DNA of 64,000 bases from Culex pipiens pallens (GCF_016801865.2 NC_068938.1:92218221-92282220); one strand, 5' to 3'. Positions 11,929 to 22,767 are shown, counted from the first letter of the stretch. A program made the numbers and translations. The notes: generated from the letters alone by a model not told the origin.

Positions 11929-12020
11929 CCGTCATGAGGGGTGACATTGGGTCATACAAATTCAGCATTTTTGTATGACCCAATCTCACCTCCCAGACCC
12001 AATGTCACCCCTGATGACGG
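11929..12020. mobile_element. Short MITE, CCGTCATSAGGGGTGACATT type
   Basis: A 92-base palindrome starts CCGTCATGAGGGGTGACATT and ends with the inverse. TA lies outside both ends (11927-11928, 12021-12022). The arms contain GACCCAAT motifs. Related copies occur at 36313-36404 and, partly, 37512-37559. Confidence 0.7.
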
Positions 12021-12022
12021 TA

Positions 12023-12867
12023 ACTGAAATATGACAGCGTGTTCAATTTTCAAGCTATAGCTTCTTTTAAATAACATTTTTCGAATATTACGTTAATTGT
12101 CACATTTTGCAAATTGAAGTATTATTTAGAAAACTTTTGATGTTAGTAGCTGTGTTTCTTACAAAATTCAGCCTAAAAGTGAGCAAATTGAATTTACAAG
12201 GTTTTTTTGATGTTTCATCTGAAAAAAATCAATTAAATCAATTGATCAATTTGGTCAACTTATTTAACTCACAATAAAAACTGTATTTAAATTTAAGGTT
12301 GATCAAATCAAAACTAGTTGATGAATTTTAATTTTAAATTATTCTTAAAAAAAATTATTTTGTTTTGTAATTCAAAAAATGTTTTAACCATGATTGAAAA
12401 AAAAACAAATTTACTCTGAAAATTGAAAATGCCTAAAAATCTAAAGATATTTTTCATTTCTGCTTCAATAAAACTCAACACTTGTAACCTGGAAACTTAT
12501 TTAATCTGTTCTTAGTGTGACATCGTCTAAAAATCCTATACTGCGATCCTTTTCCCGATTCAAACCCATTTTATTTTAGGAAACATAACACTTTGAGAAT
12601 ATTCAAATAATTCTATTTATCAACGTTTTCGTAATTATAGTTGACTAACTTATGAAACTTTCTATAATTTGTTGAAAGCTTCTTCTCGAAATACTTTGAT
12701 ATTATCTTTTTTGTTCTTGTTACACATCGTTTGATAGGTAATCGAGAGACCTTCGTAAAGGTTCTAAAAGTTCGAACATCTAGTAACTCTGTCTAAAGTT
12801 ATGATGATTTTCGAAAATAAAGAGTTCTTATGATTTTTCCGGATTTTTTGTGTAATACGTTTTTGAT
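12023..12867. other. AT-rich stretch, nothing recognised
   Basis: No coding frame of note, no clear terminal repeats and no simple array. Confidence 0.4.
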
Positions 12868-12906
12868 AAGTAATGAGAAAGGTACCAACCACAAAGGTGG
12901 ATATAC
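12868..12906 (+). mobile_element. Solo 3' end of the DINE-1-like family
   Basis: The segment reads AATGAGAAAGGTACCAACCA and then CAAAGGTGGATATACT. It aligns base for base, with substitutions, to the 3' end of the element at 26436-28410 (subterminal GTGAGGAAGGC, hairpin CCAC..GTGG, ATTAAGT). No matching 5' end was seen nearby. Confidence 0.5.
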
Positions 12907-12941
12907 TACCTTCCCTTAACTTAGCAATCGAGTTCAGTTGT

Positions 12942-13018
12942 ATTGGTCCGAGTCTGGTTTTGAACCCCGGTCAACCGCTTACGAGGCGGAAGTGTCACCA
13001 CTAGGCTACGTGGCTCGG
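12942..13018 (-). repeat. tRNA-like relic, Thr(CGT)-type anticodon arm
   Basis: On the minus strand an acceptor-like GACCGAG/CTCGGAC pair (one mismatch) brackets a D arm (GTAGCCTAGTGGTGA), an anticodon arm CCGC/GCGG with loop CTCGTAA, and a B box GGTTCAAAA. The B box departs from GGTTCGANTCC and the T arm is imperfect, so this is more likely a SINE head or tRNA pseudogene than a working tRNA gene. Confidence 0.5.
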
Positions 13019-13602
13019 TCAAGCTATTCTTTTCGCATAAGATAATATAAAATTACATCGATAACGAGGTATTCAAACATCGAATTTTGATGAACAATTT
13101 GATGGTATAATTCAGATTTAGTTGAAAAAGTGGCATTAAATCGAACAAAGTAAATTTGCTCACTTTAGAGGTAAAATTTGGCATATTTCTTTTTTCAAAA
13201 TCATCATGATTTTTAACTGTTCAAAAAAATTATAACTTTTGGAAATTATTGAAACTTTGGCATTCAACAGATTAAATGCCAGGTTTTTGACATGGAATTT
13301 TACCTTCCTATCAACTATAAGAAAATTTGGGAGGCAAATTTCCAGGCATCAGCAACAAAGTTCAAAGCATTAGAATATTGAATGACATTTTTGCGTTGTT
13401 TCCTTGAGTCCGGATGTTGCGTCGTTCAAAGACAACATTATCCTGCTAACATCTTTCCGGTACCAGCGAAACCGATAGCACTTTCATATGAACTCAACTC
13501 ATAAGAAAATGGCTTCAGGAAAAATACGAGTGCCTTCAGTTTTGGAGATTTTTTTTGAATCACCAGAAATGCAAATTTATGGCATTAAATTAAAATTATC
13601 TA

Positions 13603-13937
13603 CACAGCAAAAAATCCGATGGTAAAATCGCATGCAAAAGCAAGCACATCACCTTCGTAAAAAAAGACACTTAATATTACACACTGCATGTACAATTTTT
13701 TTAAACACAAAAAATTAACTTGCAACCAACGGGATTCAAACCCAGCACCATCAGTAAGGACTGGCGCCTTAGCCCTCTCGGCCATCAGACCGATGAAAAG
13801 TGGAAAGGATAAAGGCATATACTGATGAGCTACCTATTTCAGGGTGTAATATTACATATAATTTCATTAAATAAAGCAAAATTTATTTTAAACCCAGGCC
13901 TTTTACACACTGCTGGATTACTACTTTTTTAGCTGTG
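13603..13937. mobile_element. TA-flanked TIR element enclosing a tRNA-like unit
   Basis: The ends CACAGCAAAAAAT and, inverted, CACAGCTAAAAAAGT are bounded by TA (13601-13602, 13938-13939). The length of 335 bases and absence of a transposase fit a MITE. A tRNA-like sequence sits inside on the minus strand. A solo relative of the right end is at 25503-25560. Confidence 0.6.
13722..13795 (-). repeat. tRNA-like sequence (Leu/Ser-like) inside the TIR element
   Basis: Read on the minus strand, TGATGGCCGAGAGGGCTAAG is a strong class II A box and GGTTTGAATCCC is a near-consensus B box. The anticodon stem is ambiguous. Shared internal promoter boxes suggest tRNA ancestry; function is doubtful given its place inside a MITE-like unit. 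Confidence 0.5.
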
Positions 13938-13939
13938 TA

Positions 13940-14698
13940 AGAGAACTTTTAATCAACCAGACAATCAAATGAGTATATTTATCAACATCTTAGAAAAAAA
14001 CACAAATAGTTTTTAGAGGTGTATGCGATTCTTAAAGATTTCTCTATTTTAAAAAAAAATAGTATTATTGTTTTTTATCAAAAAAAAAACTGCAAGGCAA
14101 ACAACCTCCTCCAAATCGATAAAAAAAAAGTATGTGACAACGTTCAAAGACATATTGCCAATGCTCTCATCTCAACTCCCAAATTCACACAGAACCGCCA
14201 CCGGCATTGGAACACGCCCAAGAGTCATTATCGTGCTTGTAAGACATCTTCATTTATAGTCATCGCTCGCGTTGGACCGCTTTTGCTTTCTTCCGGGGAA
14301 ATTTCCCAGGCCCACCACGCAAGCCAAATAAAAATGTTCGTTTTCCGCTGTTGAGAGGCCTACGCGACACCGGGAGAGGGATTTAATAAATTAGCTACTT
14401 AAGCATATTTCGAGCTAACACGCCATAATGTGTAAATGAAACCTCCGAGGATTGGAAATGACAAAAACAAGGCAATAAACACTTCTAGAATATGTTAATA
14501 ATCATTAGACAGACGGCCTGGACAAAAAGGTCTCAGATATAAGCTTCTTATCTTGTAGTACCACATATATCTTAATTTGAAATTGAAGAACAAAAAATAA
14601 TAAAAAATAATTTTAGTGCACAAAATGAAAACTATTTTGCATTTCCATAAAAATCTGACTCTGTCTGTCTGATCTGATTTGTCGATCTTCTCGATGTC
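13940..14698. other. No recognised feature
   Basis: AT-rich DNA with short frames. The 14160-14350 portion is more GC-rich but carries no recognisable protein. Confidence 0.35.
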
Positions 14699-14700
14699 TA

Positions 14701-14883
14701 CACGGAGAAAAATGTGTTCCCAAAATCGTGAACAAGCGTTCACGAAATTCGGAACCACGAACAAAGTGTTCAAATTGCATGGTACGTTTTTCAAAAACGT
14801 ACCATGGAAAATGAACACTTTGTTCGTGGTTCTGATTTTCATGAACGCTTGTTCACGATTTTAGGAACTCATTTTTCTCCGTG
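14701..14883. mobile_element. 183-bp palindromic MITE, copy 1
   Basis: A near-perfect hairpin with ends CACGGAGAAAAATG and ATTTTTCTCCGTG and a centre at about 14792 (GGTACGTTTTTCAAAAACGTACC). TA flanks both ends. It carries GTGAACAAGCGTTCA and AACAAAGTGTTC in each arm. The second copy at 38468-38650 has the same length. Confidence 0.85.
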
Positions 14884-14885
14884 TA

Positions 14886-16020
14886 GATAGCTTCAAATAA
14901 CAAGCTACGATTTTTTCGTTTATAATGTGATACCTCCCGCTCTGCGGTCCCTACAATACCGACACAGGGAGAGTCCAGTGTATTCATAATTTCAAGAATC
15001 AAGAAAATCTGAGACTTGGCATTTAATTTACATCTAAATAATTTGTTGTTTTTTTTTCAAATTGCTAATTTAAACAGAGCAACTTTTGAAAAAACTGAAA
15101 AAACTTCTTCCTTCCTTTAAATCAAAAGCCATCGGAATGACCTCACACAGCAGTTCTTACCAAATGTCACAAAAATGCCACAAGAAAAAAATAATGACAT
15201 TCCCGGAATGATCAAACGAGCAAAGGATTGAATGTTAACGAGTCATCTGAAACGCCCAGTTTTACACATTTAAATGACAGAACCACTGATTTCTCCCCTT
15301 TTCTGCCGAAAATGAAAAAAAAGATATCGAGAAATAAGCTATGACCAAGTGCACTCTCGTGAAAAATGACGTGTGCTGGTGGTGACCACGTGAAATAAAC
15401 CAGAAGAGGGAAAAACAATCCGTGAAAAAATATCACATTCCACGGCCAGACCATCTGCCGATGCCTCGATGCACTGCACTCACACGTTTCACAAACAGAT
15501 CGCTGCTCTGATGAAGACGGTGCATTTTCCCGTCCGTCCAATTTATGTAGCATTTTATGGATGCGCCCCCCACACACCGCTTCGCTGGCTGTGGCTTTTC
15601 CTGGGATTTTCCCGGGGTTTTCCGCCGAAGCCGACAAAAAGAGAGAAAGAGCGATGGAAATGTGGGCCACTGCTGGGTTGATAGTTCTTTTTGTTATTTT
15701 GGGGGTTTCGGATGCATCGCAAACGATGCACTTTGCGGAGGAGGAGAGGAAATTTGTGGGAAGTGAGGGCACATAAGGATAATATCATTGGAAAGTCAGA
15801 TATGCATCGGGAATCAAAATATAGTTTTTTTTTTCGAACTAGTGAATTCTACATATTATACTAGTTCACTAGAATTCACTAAGTCCAAGGGACTGACACG
15901 AATTCCGTTTCCTGAAGTCGTCACAAGGAGCGCTGTCAACATTGTTTACGCATACTTTTTGTAAATGTCGCAAAAAAATATTGTTTCATTAGATTAAAAT
16001 CATCAATTGTTTGTCGATTC
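14886..16020. other. Unassigned stretch, one 186-codon minus frame
   Basis: The minus frame 15212-15772 encodes 186 residues with no domain I recognise, and overlapping plus frames of 69 to 71 codons exist. Small palindromes (ACTAGTGAATTCT) lie near 15838-15885. I do not call a gene. Confidence 0.3.
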
Positions 16021-16024
16021 TTAA

Positions 16025-16838
16025 GAGCGAGTCCACGAGCAAAGCATACCCATCTCGCATCGACCTCACCAATCTGCCTGAAACTTTTAGGGGTTGTTTG
16101 TGCATATAAAGCTAGCATCTGGCCAAAATATGAGCACTTTAGGTCAACGGGAAGTGGGGCAAATCGGGACACAAAGTTTGAAGGTTCAAAAACGTAAAAT
16201 TCTTAAAAAGGCTTTAACTTAAGCAAAATTCAATTTAATTTCAAAATTCAAAATGCATCTGAAAGGGCTTAAAAATGCAATAAAATGCAGGGAGAAGCAT
16301 CCCAATTGGTTAAATCTAAAGGGAGTTATTGGCATTTTTGTGAAAAAAAAGCATAATTTTCAAACTCAAATAAAAAAGTGTTCCATCCAGATATCAAATC
16401 GGTTCGACCTGCAGCTTGTAGGGAACATCTGGGACTACCATCTGAGACTGAGAACGCTTTGGGTAAGGCAGTTTAACATATTAAATAGACACTTTTTCTT
16501 TCAGTGATTTTTTTAGTTGTAAATTTTTGCTCGGAGGACCCCTTAGACTAAATTTTCCTGTGATAATTTCATTATATTCGTGTTCCTGAGACAATTTCAC
16601 ATTAGAAACAGAAATTAAATTGAATTTTGCATAAGTTATAGCCTTTTTAAGATTTTTACTTTTTTGGACCTTCAAACCTGGTGTCCCGATTTGCACCACT
16701 TCCCGTTGATCTAGATACTCATTGTTTGGCCAGAAGCTGGTTTCATATGTACAAACAACCCCTGAAAATTTCAGGCAGATTGGTGTTGTCGAAACGACGT
16801 CCCATACAAAGAGGTATGCCCTGTTCGTGGACTCGCTC
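16025..16838. mobile_element. TTAA-flanked foldback MITE
   Basis: The ends are GAGCGAGTCCACGA and its inverse, each directly next to TTAA (16021-16024 and 16839-16842), the target pattern of piggyBac-type elements. Arms of about 230 bases are inverted copies and include GTGGGGCAAATCGGGACA. The central part has a second, direct copy at 56342-56545. No transposase is present. Confidence 0.75.
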
Positions 16839-16864
16839 TTAATAACCTATCAAACACCTTTATA

Positions 16865-16984
16865 CCCCATTCGCACGGGCTCCTTATAGCCGGTTATAAC
16901 CGTTTTTAAAACCTCAGCTGTCAAAGTTGCATGAGTTAAAACCTTGTTTACCTTGTTTGCTATAATTCGCTCATGCGAATGGGG
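16865..16984. mobile_element. 120-bp TA-flanked MITE
   Basis: The ends CCCCATTCGCA and TGCGAATGGGG are exact inverted repeats with TA outside (16863-16864, 16985-16986). The interior has GTTATAACC-like and AAAACCTTGTTTACC words. Confidence 0.75.
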
Positions 16985-17032
16985 TATTAGGCAATTTACT
17001 GTGGCTTCAATTAGAATACTAGACTTATACTT

Positions 17033-18363
17033 GGGTAATTCTCCGCCAACTCACACAGCAGTTGCCCCGACCCCTCTTCGATTTGCGTGATACTTTGTCC
17101 TAAGGGGTAACTTTTGTCCCTGATCACGAATCCGAGTCCGTTTTTTGATATCTCGTGACGGAGGGGCGGTACGACCCCTTCCATTTTTGAACATGCGAAA
17201 AAAGAGGTGTTTTTCAATAATTTGCAGCCTGAAACGGTGATGAGATAGAAATTTGGTGTCAAAGGGACTTTTATGTAAAATTAGACGCCCGATTTGATGG
17301 CGTACTCAGAATTCCGAAAAAACGTATTTTTCATCGAAAAAACACTAAAACAGTTTTAAAAATTCTCCCATTTTCCGTTACTCGACTGTAAAAAATTTTG
17401 GAACATGTCATTTTATGGGAAATTTAATGTACTTTTCGAATCTACATTGACCCCGAAGGGTCATTTTTTCATTTAGAACAAAATTTTTCATTTTAAAATT
17501 TCGTGTTTTTTCTAACTTTGCAGGGTTATTTTTTAGAGTGTAACAATGTTCTACAAAGTTATAGAACAGACAATTACAAAAATTTTGATATATAGACATA
17601 AGGGGTTTGCTTATAAACATCACGAGTTATCGCGATTTTACGAAAAAAAGTTTTGAAAAAGTTGGTCGTCATCGATCATGGCCGTTCATGGTCACCCGCG
17701 ACAGACACGGACGACGAAACAAAGAGAAACGCAAAAAGTAACTTTTTCAAAACTTTTTTTCGTAAAACCGCGATAACTCGTGATGTTTGTAAGCAAACCC
17801 CTTATGTCTATATATCAAAATTTTTGTAATTGTCTGCTCTACAACTTTGTAGAACATTGTTACACTCTAAAAAATAACCCTGCAAAGCTAGAAAAAACAC
17901 GAAATTTTAAAATGAAAAATTTTGTTCTAAATGAAAAAATGACCCTTCTGGGTCAATGTAGATTCGAAAAGTACATTAAATTTCCCATAAAATGACATGT
18001 TCCAAATTTTTTTACAGTCGAGTAACGGAAAATGGGAGAATTTTTAAAACTTTTTTAGTGTTTTTTTCGATGAAAAATACGTTTTTTCGGAATTCTGAGT
18101 ACGCCATCAAATCGGGCGTCTAATTTTACATAAAAGTCCCTTTGACACCAAATTTCTATCTCATCACCATTTCAGGCTGCAAATTATTGAAAAACACCTC
18201 TTTTTTCACATGTTCAAAAATGGAAGGGGTCGTACCGCCCCTCCGTCACGAGATATCAAAAAACGGACCTCGGATTCGTGATCAGGAACAAAAGTTTCAC
18301 GCAAATCGAAGAGGGGTCGGGGCAACTTTTCCCGATTTCGTGTGAGTTGGTAGAGAATTACCC
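17033..18363. mobile_element. 1.33 kb foldback element with ACTT duplication
   Basis: Two arms of about 640 bases are inverted copies at high identity, meeting near 17698. The ends read GGGTAATTCTC in both arms. ACTT occurs immediately outside both (17029-17032, 18364-18367), a 4-bp duplication. Homologous small frames appear in both arms because of the symmetry; no transposase is encoded. I cannot name the superfamily. Confidence 0.75.
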
Positions 18364-18725
18364 ACTTGCAAACAAATGTTTTAATGTCTTCCGAGCGTTT
18401 CTCGTTTCTATTCAAGTTTCTTCAAAAAGGATCAGCTTAGAGGACCCAGAAATCGGCCACCATGATATTAGTCAGTGAAAAAAAAAAGTAAATCTAGAAA
18501 ACATTCAATGAAAAATTTAAGAATTTTGCTTGTAATTGTTACCGAATGGTTTGATAGATGACACTGAGAAAAAATCATTTTTCACAAAATTTGATTATAA
18601 AGAGGCTGTGCAATCCGAACAGTTCAATCAACAAATTCAAAACAGAGCTTTAAAAAAAAATGTAGGGTGCCTTCCTTCATGATTTTTTTTTAAATCATGG
18701 AAATAAATCCTTAAAAATGTCTATA

Positions 18726-19070
18726 CAGGCCAGACGCGAGTATCCGAAGTCTCGATTACCCAAAGGTTTGTATGGTTCTTCGGAAAATCGGATCACGAGC
18801 AAAATGAATCGCTTTTTTTTTTTTTTTTTGCTTTTAACATCAAATTCGAGTTTTGCGACCCAATTTTAGTCAAATTTAAGCTGTTGAATGTCTATAAAAT
18901 AACAAAATACATTTTTCAATATTTGTGAAATATTTATGTCTGGAAATTCCTACAACTTTGCCGATAACACCAAATCGATCAGAAATCTCTTCTCAAGACA
19001 AAGATTTTCACTCGATTATCCGAAGGCCTTGACAAATTTCACTTCGGATCTTTCATTTTGTAAATTTTCC
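18726..19070. mobile_element. pogo/Tigger-like MITE remnant
   Basis: Starts after TA with CAGGCCAGACGCGAGTATCC, the same terminus type as the better copy at 50533-50892 (CAGTCCAGACTTGATTATCC). The interior shares GACCCAATTTTAG with that copy in the inverse sense. A CTCGATTATCCGAAGGCCTT word recurs at 19013-19032. The right end is unclear. Confidence 0.5.
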
Positions 19071-19526
19071 GGGATTTCCCGAAATTAAAGCATTTTCTTA
19101 ACTTTTGATAGTTTTTTTATTTACAATTTTTTTCAACCTTCCATAGGGAATGAGTTGGGCTACAATGTCTTTTCATTAGGTTTGACCAAAATTAAGAATA
19201 TACCCAGAATCCAGGGATGTCTCATTGTTCCCCACACCTTTCAGGCCATAGGTAACAATGAGACACTTTGATTTTTCTTCGTTAAACTTTTCAAAATTTA
19301 TGTAAATCTTTCAAAGCATGAGTTGAAAGTGATTTTTGGCATATTTATTGAGTGGTATAAATATATGGATTTAACAAAATTTAAAATGCTTTTAAAATAA
19401 CTTTTGTTAATTAAAGTTTCAAGTTGGCAAAATTGTTTTAAGGGTGCACATGTTTAAGGCAAGTCATCTATAATGGAACAATACAAAAACATGACGTTTT
19501 ACTGGAAAATTATTGATTTTCGTAGA

Positions 19527-20165
19527 GTGTAAGCTCAAATTTGGTGGAGCTATTGATGCTATCAAAACATGTAAGAATCCGGATTTTGAACCAAATTAGA
19601 CCACCCCTTCTTTTTTGGCACCGCCCCAAAATTTTACGATTTTCGTCATTTTTTCAAAAAACCTCATTTTCAAATGCATTGCGTGGTAGGTAAATTCTGC
19701 AACTGCAAGCTTGAAAAATCGTTATCTCAAGAGATTTTAAATCGTCCAACATTTGAAAAATAGATTCATATGTAAAATCGTCTGGGAAACACGAAGGTGA
19801 CGTTTAATTCGAAGTTTAATCGCAAGTATGTTGAGAAAATTGCATGTTAAGTTTTCAATTGGCAAAATGCATCAAAGTTTGATTCCAATCGAAAATCTGA
19901 TGAAGCCATTCGATTCAGCGTCCAATTTCCTTTAGAAATAACTGTCAAGTTTTGCTCTATTATTTTTTATTTCCAAGAAATGGCCATTTGAAAAATGATG
20001 TTTTTTGAAAAACAATGTGAAAATCGCAAAATTTTGGAGCGGTGCCAAAAAAGAAGGGGTGGTCCAATTTGGTTCAAAATCGGAATTCTTACATGTTTTG
20101 ATAGTATCAATAGCTCCACCAAATTTGCGCTTGATCAGAAAAAGTCGATTTCGAATTTGTACTTT
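19527..20165. repeat. Inverted repeat, arms about 170 bases
   Basis: 19534-19680 and 19982-20132 are reverse complements with scattered differences (shared core CCACCCCTTCTTTTTTGGCA). The central 300 bases are not paired. No clear terminal motif or target duplication was found, so it may be an eroded foldback transposon. Confidence 0.6.
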
Positions 20166-20562
20166 TTTGTGTACAGTTGAGGCGAAATGACTCATATATT
20201 AGACTGAATCATTCAAAAATCCCAAAAAAAACTACTTCGTATTATATAAAAGATACCCTAAAAATGCAAACATATTTCAAAAACTCGCTTCAAATATTTG
20301 AAAACTATGAGTTGTGATTGCATAAAAAAAAGTCAAAGTAGTTATGTCACAGACATAACCGGAATGGCGTAGACTTACGTAAAATTTAGATATGTGGACA
20401 TGTGGGTTTTCCATATATTAATTTGAAGAATTAGCTATATTCTTTAAATAGATTTACGGAATATGATCATGAATGGGAGATGGAATTCAGCTAAGGGCGT
20501 TATTTCGGGGTGGTTTTCTTTCAAATTGTATGTAGTGTTTGGTGGGAATGATGAACAAGCAG

Positions 20563-20601
20563 AACTCTTTCGTGGGAAAATTGGTGGCCCTAAAAAGGAC
20601 C
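20563..20601 (-). terminator. Histone-type 3' end signal 1 (stem-loop plus HDE)
   Basis: On the minus strand GGTCCTTTTTAGGGCC forms a 6-bp stem (one G-T pair) with a 4-base T loop, matching the histone mRNA stem-loop pattern. It is followed by ACCA and, 11 bases after the stem, by CACGAAAGAGTT, a good match to the purine-rich histone downstream element that pairs with U7 snRNA. No histone reading frame is recognisable upstream. Confidence 0.65.
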
Positions 20602-20814
20602 GATTAGAGTTGGATGGTGGCGTTGGTCGCAAGGCTCGGTCTTGGCATCAGGCTCGATCTTGGCGTCAGGCTGCAACCGGGAGATGTTCTGTCCAGATGG
20701 GTGATAGGCCGCGGTGGATGCTGCAGGTGCTAGCGTTGTTGATGGATGCGAAACCGACAAAGTTGTTTAGGAAAGCGTGTAGTATTTGCGAATGATTGTG
20801 GTGCGAAATTTAGA

Positions 20815-21591
20815 TTAGGCTGGTGTATCAACCAAAGTCAAAATCGGCCGATGATAACTAAAATACGAAACATACCTTCGTGACTGTGTTAGAACATTTC
20901 TACCAAAAACAAGGTCAAGGCATGTGCGCCCAAATGTCGTTGTCTGTAAAGGATCGGAAAGCAGATCAAGCTTGAGGTATTCTTTCATAAAATCAACAAA
21001 TTACAAATTTTCCGGTTTGAGGATATCAATGTTAAAATCCCCAGACACAACAATCCGGATGTCCTGCTTTGCATACCAGAACAAATTCCGGATCAAGAAA
21101 GAAATTTTCTGTTTGTATGTTGCACTTGGCGAAATATACACAACAACAAACAGTGTTTGAATCCCATTTTCTGAAACTTTTGTGGCACAAATATCCCCAA
21201 ACGAATCAGCCTCGAGTAAAATTGGATCATGTTCCTCACTTAACTGCTCAAGATCGTGAGGCATGGCCGTCGAAGAAGACGAATTTTTATGGAAAATTGC
21301 AACCCCCCCGGCCCTTACATTGGCACGTTTAAACTCAGCGATACAATGGTACCCCTCAATGCCCACATTAGAACAATTGTTCAACCAAGTTTCACTCAAT
21401 GCCAGGAAATCGACTTTGGTGAGCAAGAAATCAGTCGAAACATCCAAATGATGAGCGTTTAAACTTTCAACGTTGAAACTGATAAGACTGGAGCTATGGT
21501 CCGTCGAATCCAGAAACTCCTCCAAAATATCGCTGTGCGTTACAAGTTGGTGATTATTCAGCCTTTGCTGTTCCGTCCTCAGATCCACCAT
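20815..21591 (-). pseudogene. Non-LTR retrotransposon endonuclease, broken
   Basis: The minus-strand frame encodes an apurinic-type endonuclease domain of the kind that begins ORF2 of LINEs. It nicks target DNA to prime reverse transcription. Visible motifs in order are ISFNVESLN near the N-terminus, LALSETWLNN (catalytic Glu), RAGGVAIFHK, VVVYISPSA and VSGDFNIDI (active-site Asp/Asn). A stop codon at 21001-21003 interrupts it. The same frame continues with FGRTCLDLVFGRN and ends in SYHRPIL, where the conserved SDHxP motif has Tyr for the catalytic Asp. It stops at 20815 and no reverse transcriptase follows. The frame is open upstream of the Met at 21591, so that start is arbitrary. CR1/L2-like affinity is a guess from motif style. 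Confidence 0.8.
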
Positions 21592-21671
21592 TCGAGGTGT
21601 GTTGCACTGCTTGGCATGATAGAATTTATGTTCCCCTGATTAGGATTAAGTGTTCAGAATTGATCAAGGCT

Positions 21672-21711
21672 AACTCTTTCGTGATTGTTTTGGGTGGTCC
21701 TAAAAAGGATC
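21672..21711 (-). terminator. Histone-type 3' end signal 2 (stem-loop plus HDE)
   Basis: GATCCTTTTTAGGACC on the minus strand keeps five of six stem pairs. It is followed by ACCACCCA, matching the usual ACCCA cleavage context, then 12 bases after the stem by CACGAAAGAGTTAGCC, nearly identical to the element of signal 1. It lies just upstream of the endonuclease relic and no histone frame directly precedes it. Confidence 0.6.
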
Positions 21712-22040
21712 AAATTTCTGAAAGAAAAGTTGAAGATTATTGAATTTCTGAAAAGAAGATTAAGTTATGAATGGTTATAAAGTTCTTCGCCCTGGCATCC
21801 CAAGAAAACAAACGCCTTGGACGACTTACAACACTGGAGGAAACCATTTATAGACAACTTACAATCCCAAGTTGACAACATCCTTAGGCCACTTTCAACC
21901 CACCCAAACGTTTATGGACGACTACTCTACCAACTTACTTTTGAATTTGCGCTTTTGGACGACCCTTCAAGACGCACAACCGAATTTCAAACGCTGAACC
22001 CCCGAACACGACAGACTGGCGAACGCTGAGGGAGCCAAGC

Positions 22041-22121
22041 CTAAGAGCAAGAGATCTTCCCAGATTTGTTACTCTTGCAAACTTGCTGGTTTTAAATCTG
22101 GGTTGATCTCTTGCTCTTAGA
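22041..22121. repeat. Imperfect hairpin, arms about 30 bases
   Basis: CTAAGAGCAAGAGATC.. at 22041 pairs with ..GATCTCTTGCTCTTAG ending at 22121, with a second pairing block CCCAGATTT/AAATCTGGG inside. It could be a small MITE or a structured part of the surrounding unit. Confidence 0.6.
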
Positions 22122-22390
22122 GCCAAACTCCCCAACCCAACAGAACTTACACACCCTTAGTGCCAAGACCCGTACCGACCCCTAATTGGACGGAACACCC
22201 ATTCGAACGGCAAAGAGAGAAAAGAAAGAGACGAAGGAATTTTAGCGAGCCGAATGGGGGGAGGGGTTGGGGGCGAGAGCAGCCTCAGAAAGCTGTGCAT
22301 TCCGTCGCCCCCCCAGACCAAAATTTGTTCCTGAAATTTAAATTCAAATTAGCTCGCTGCCTCGTCCCGGGTGGAACGAGGGATGAGGGC

Positions 22391-22409
22391 AACTCTTTCA
22401 ACAGTTTGG
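22391..22409 (-). promoter_or_regulatory. Histone downstream-element-like word after the H3 relic
   Basis: CTGTTGAAAGAGTTGCC on the minus strand resembles the downstream elements at 20563 and 21672 (GAAAGAGTT core). It falls about 25 bases after the H3-like stop codon. No matching stem-loop is preserved between them. Confidence 0.35.
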
Positions 22410-22431
22410 AATTGGACACGACGCAATTCTT

Positions 22432-22467
22432 TCAGAAACGCTCGCCGCGAATGCGACGAGCTAGTTG
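22432..22467 (-). pseudogene. Histone H3 C-terminal fragment
   Basis: Read on the minus strand the codons give QLARRIRGERF followed by a stop. QLARRIRGER is the invariant C-terminal run of histone H3; the usual last residue Ala is replaced by Phe. Upstream codons do not match H3, so only the end of the gene is represented. Ten consecutive matches to so conserved a tail are hard to explain by chance, but the fragment is short. Confidence 0.55.
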
Positions 22468-22539
22468 TTGTTTCACAACCACGGCTTGACCCACGAGAGG
22501 CTCTTCAGCGGAAGGCAGCAGGCGCGCGCCTCATCTCGT

Positions 22540-22566
22540 TGATGCCTCGTCCCGGGTGGGACGAGG
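22540..22566. repeat. CCTCGTCCCGGGTGGGACGAGG hairpin pair
   Basis: The palindrome CCTCGTCCC..GGGACGAGG occurs here and, with one change, at 22360-22384. Two near-identical short hairpins 180 bases apart suggest a local duplication. Confidence 0.5.
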
Positions 22567-22697
22567 GACGGGGAGTGAGGCAACTCAGAACCACGGCAAC
22601 CACGAAAGATCCAAACGGTCCGGCCATCGAGAGGCAACTGGCTGACGGTGACGTCGAGAAGGCGATGCGCGCTTCTTTTCCAGTTCTGGTCCCTCTC

Positions 22698-22746
22698 TCC
22701 TGCTGCTGCTGCTCTGGGCTGAGCTTTCCTGCTGCTGCTGCTGCTG
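22698..22746 (+). repeat. Short CTG trinucleotide tracts
   Basis: CTGCTGCTGCTG at about 22700 and a longer (CTG) run at about 22730-22746. They belong to the putative leader of the minus-strand histone-like unit. Confidence 0.7.
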
Positions 22747-22767
22747 CCGGTCCGACGTCTGAGACGT

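Noticed and set aside
15212..15772. 186-codon minus frame as a gene
   Set aside because: No recognisable motif and several overlapping frames on the other strand; chance opening in GC-richer DNA is likelier.
17408..17995. Two nearly identical 71-codon frames
   Set aside because: Mirror copies in the arms of the 17033-18363 foldback.
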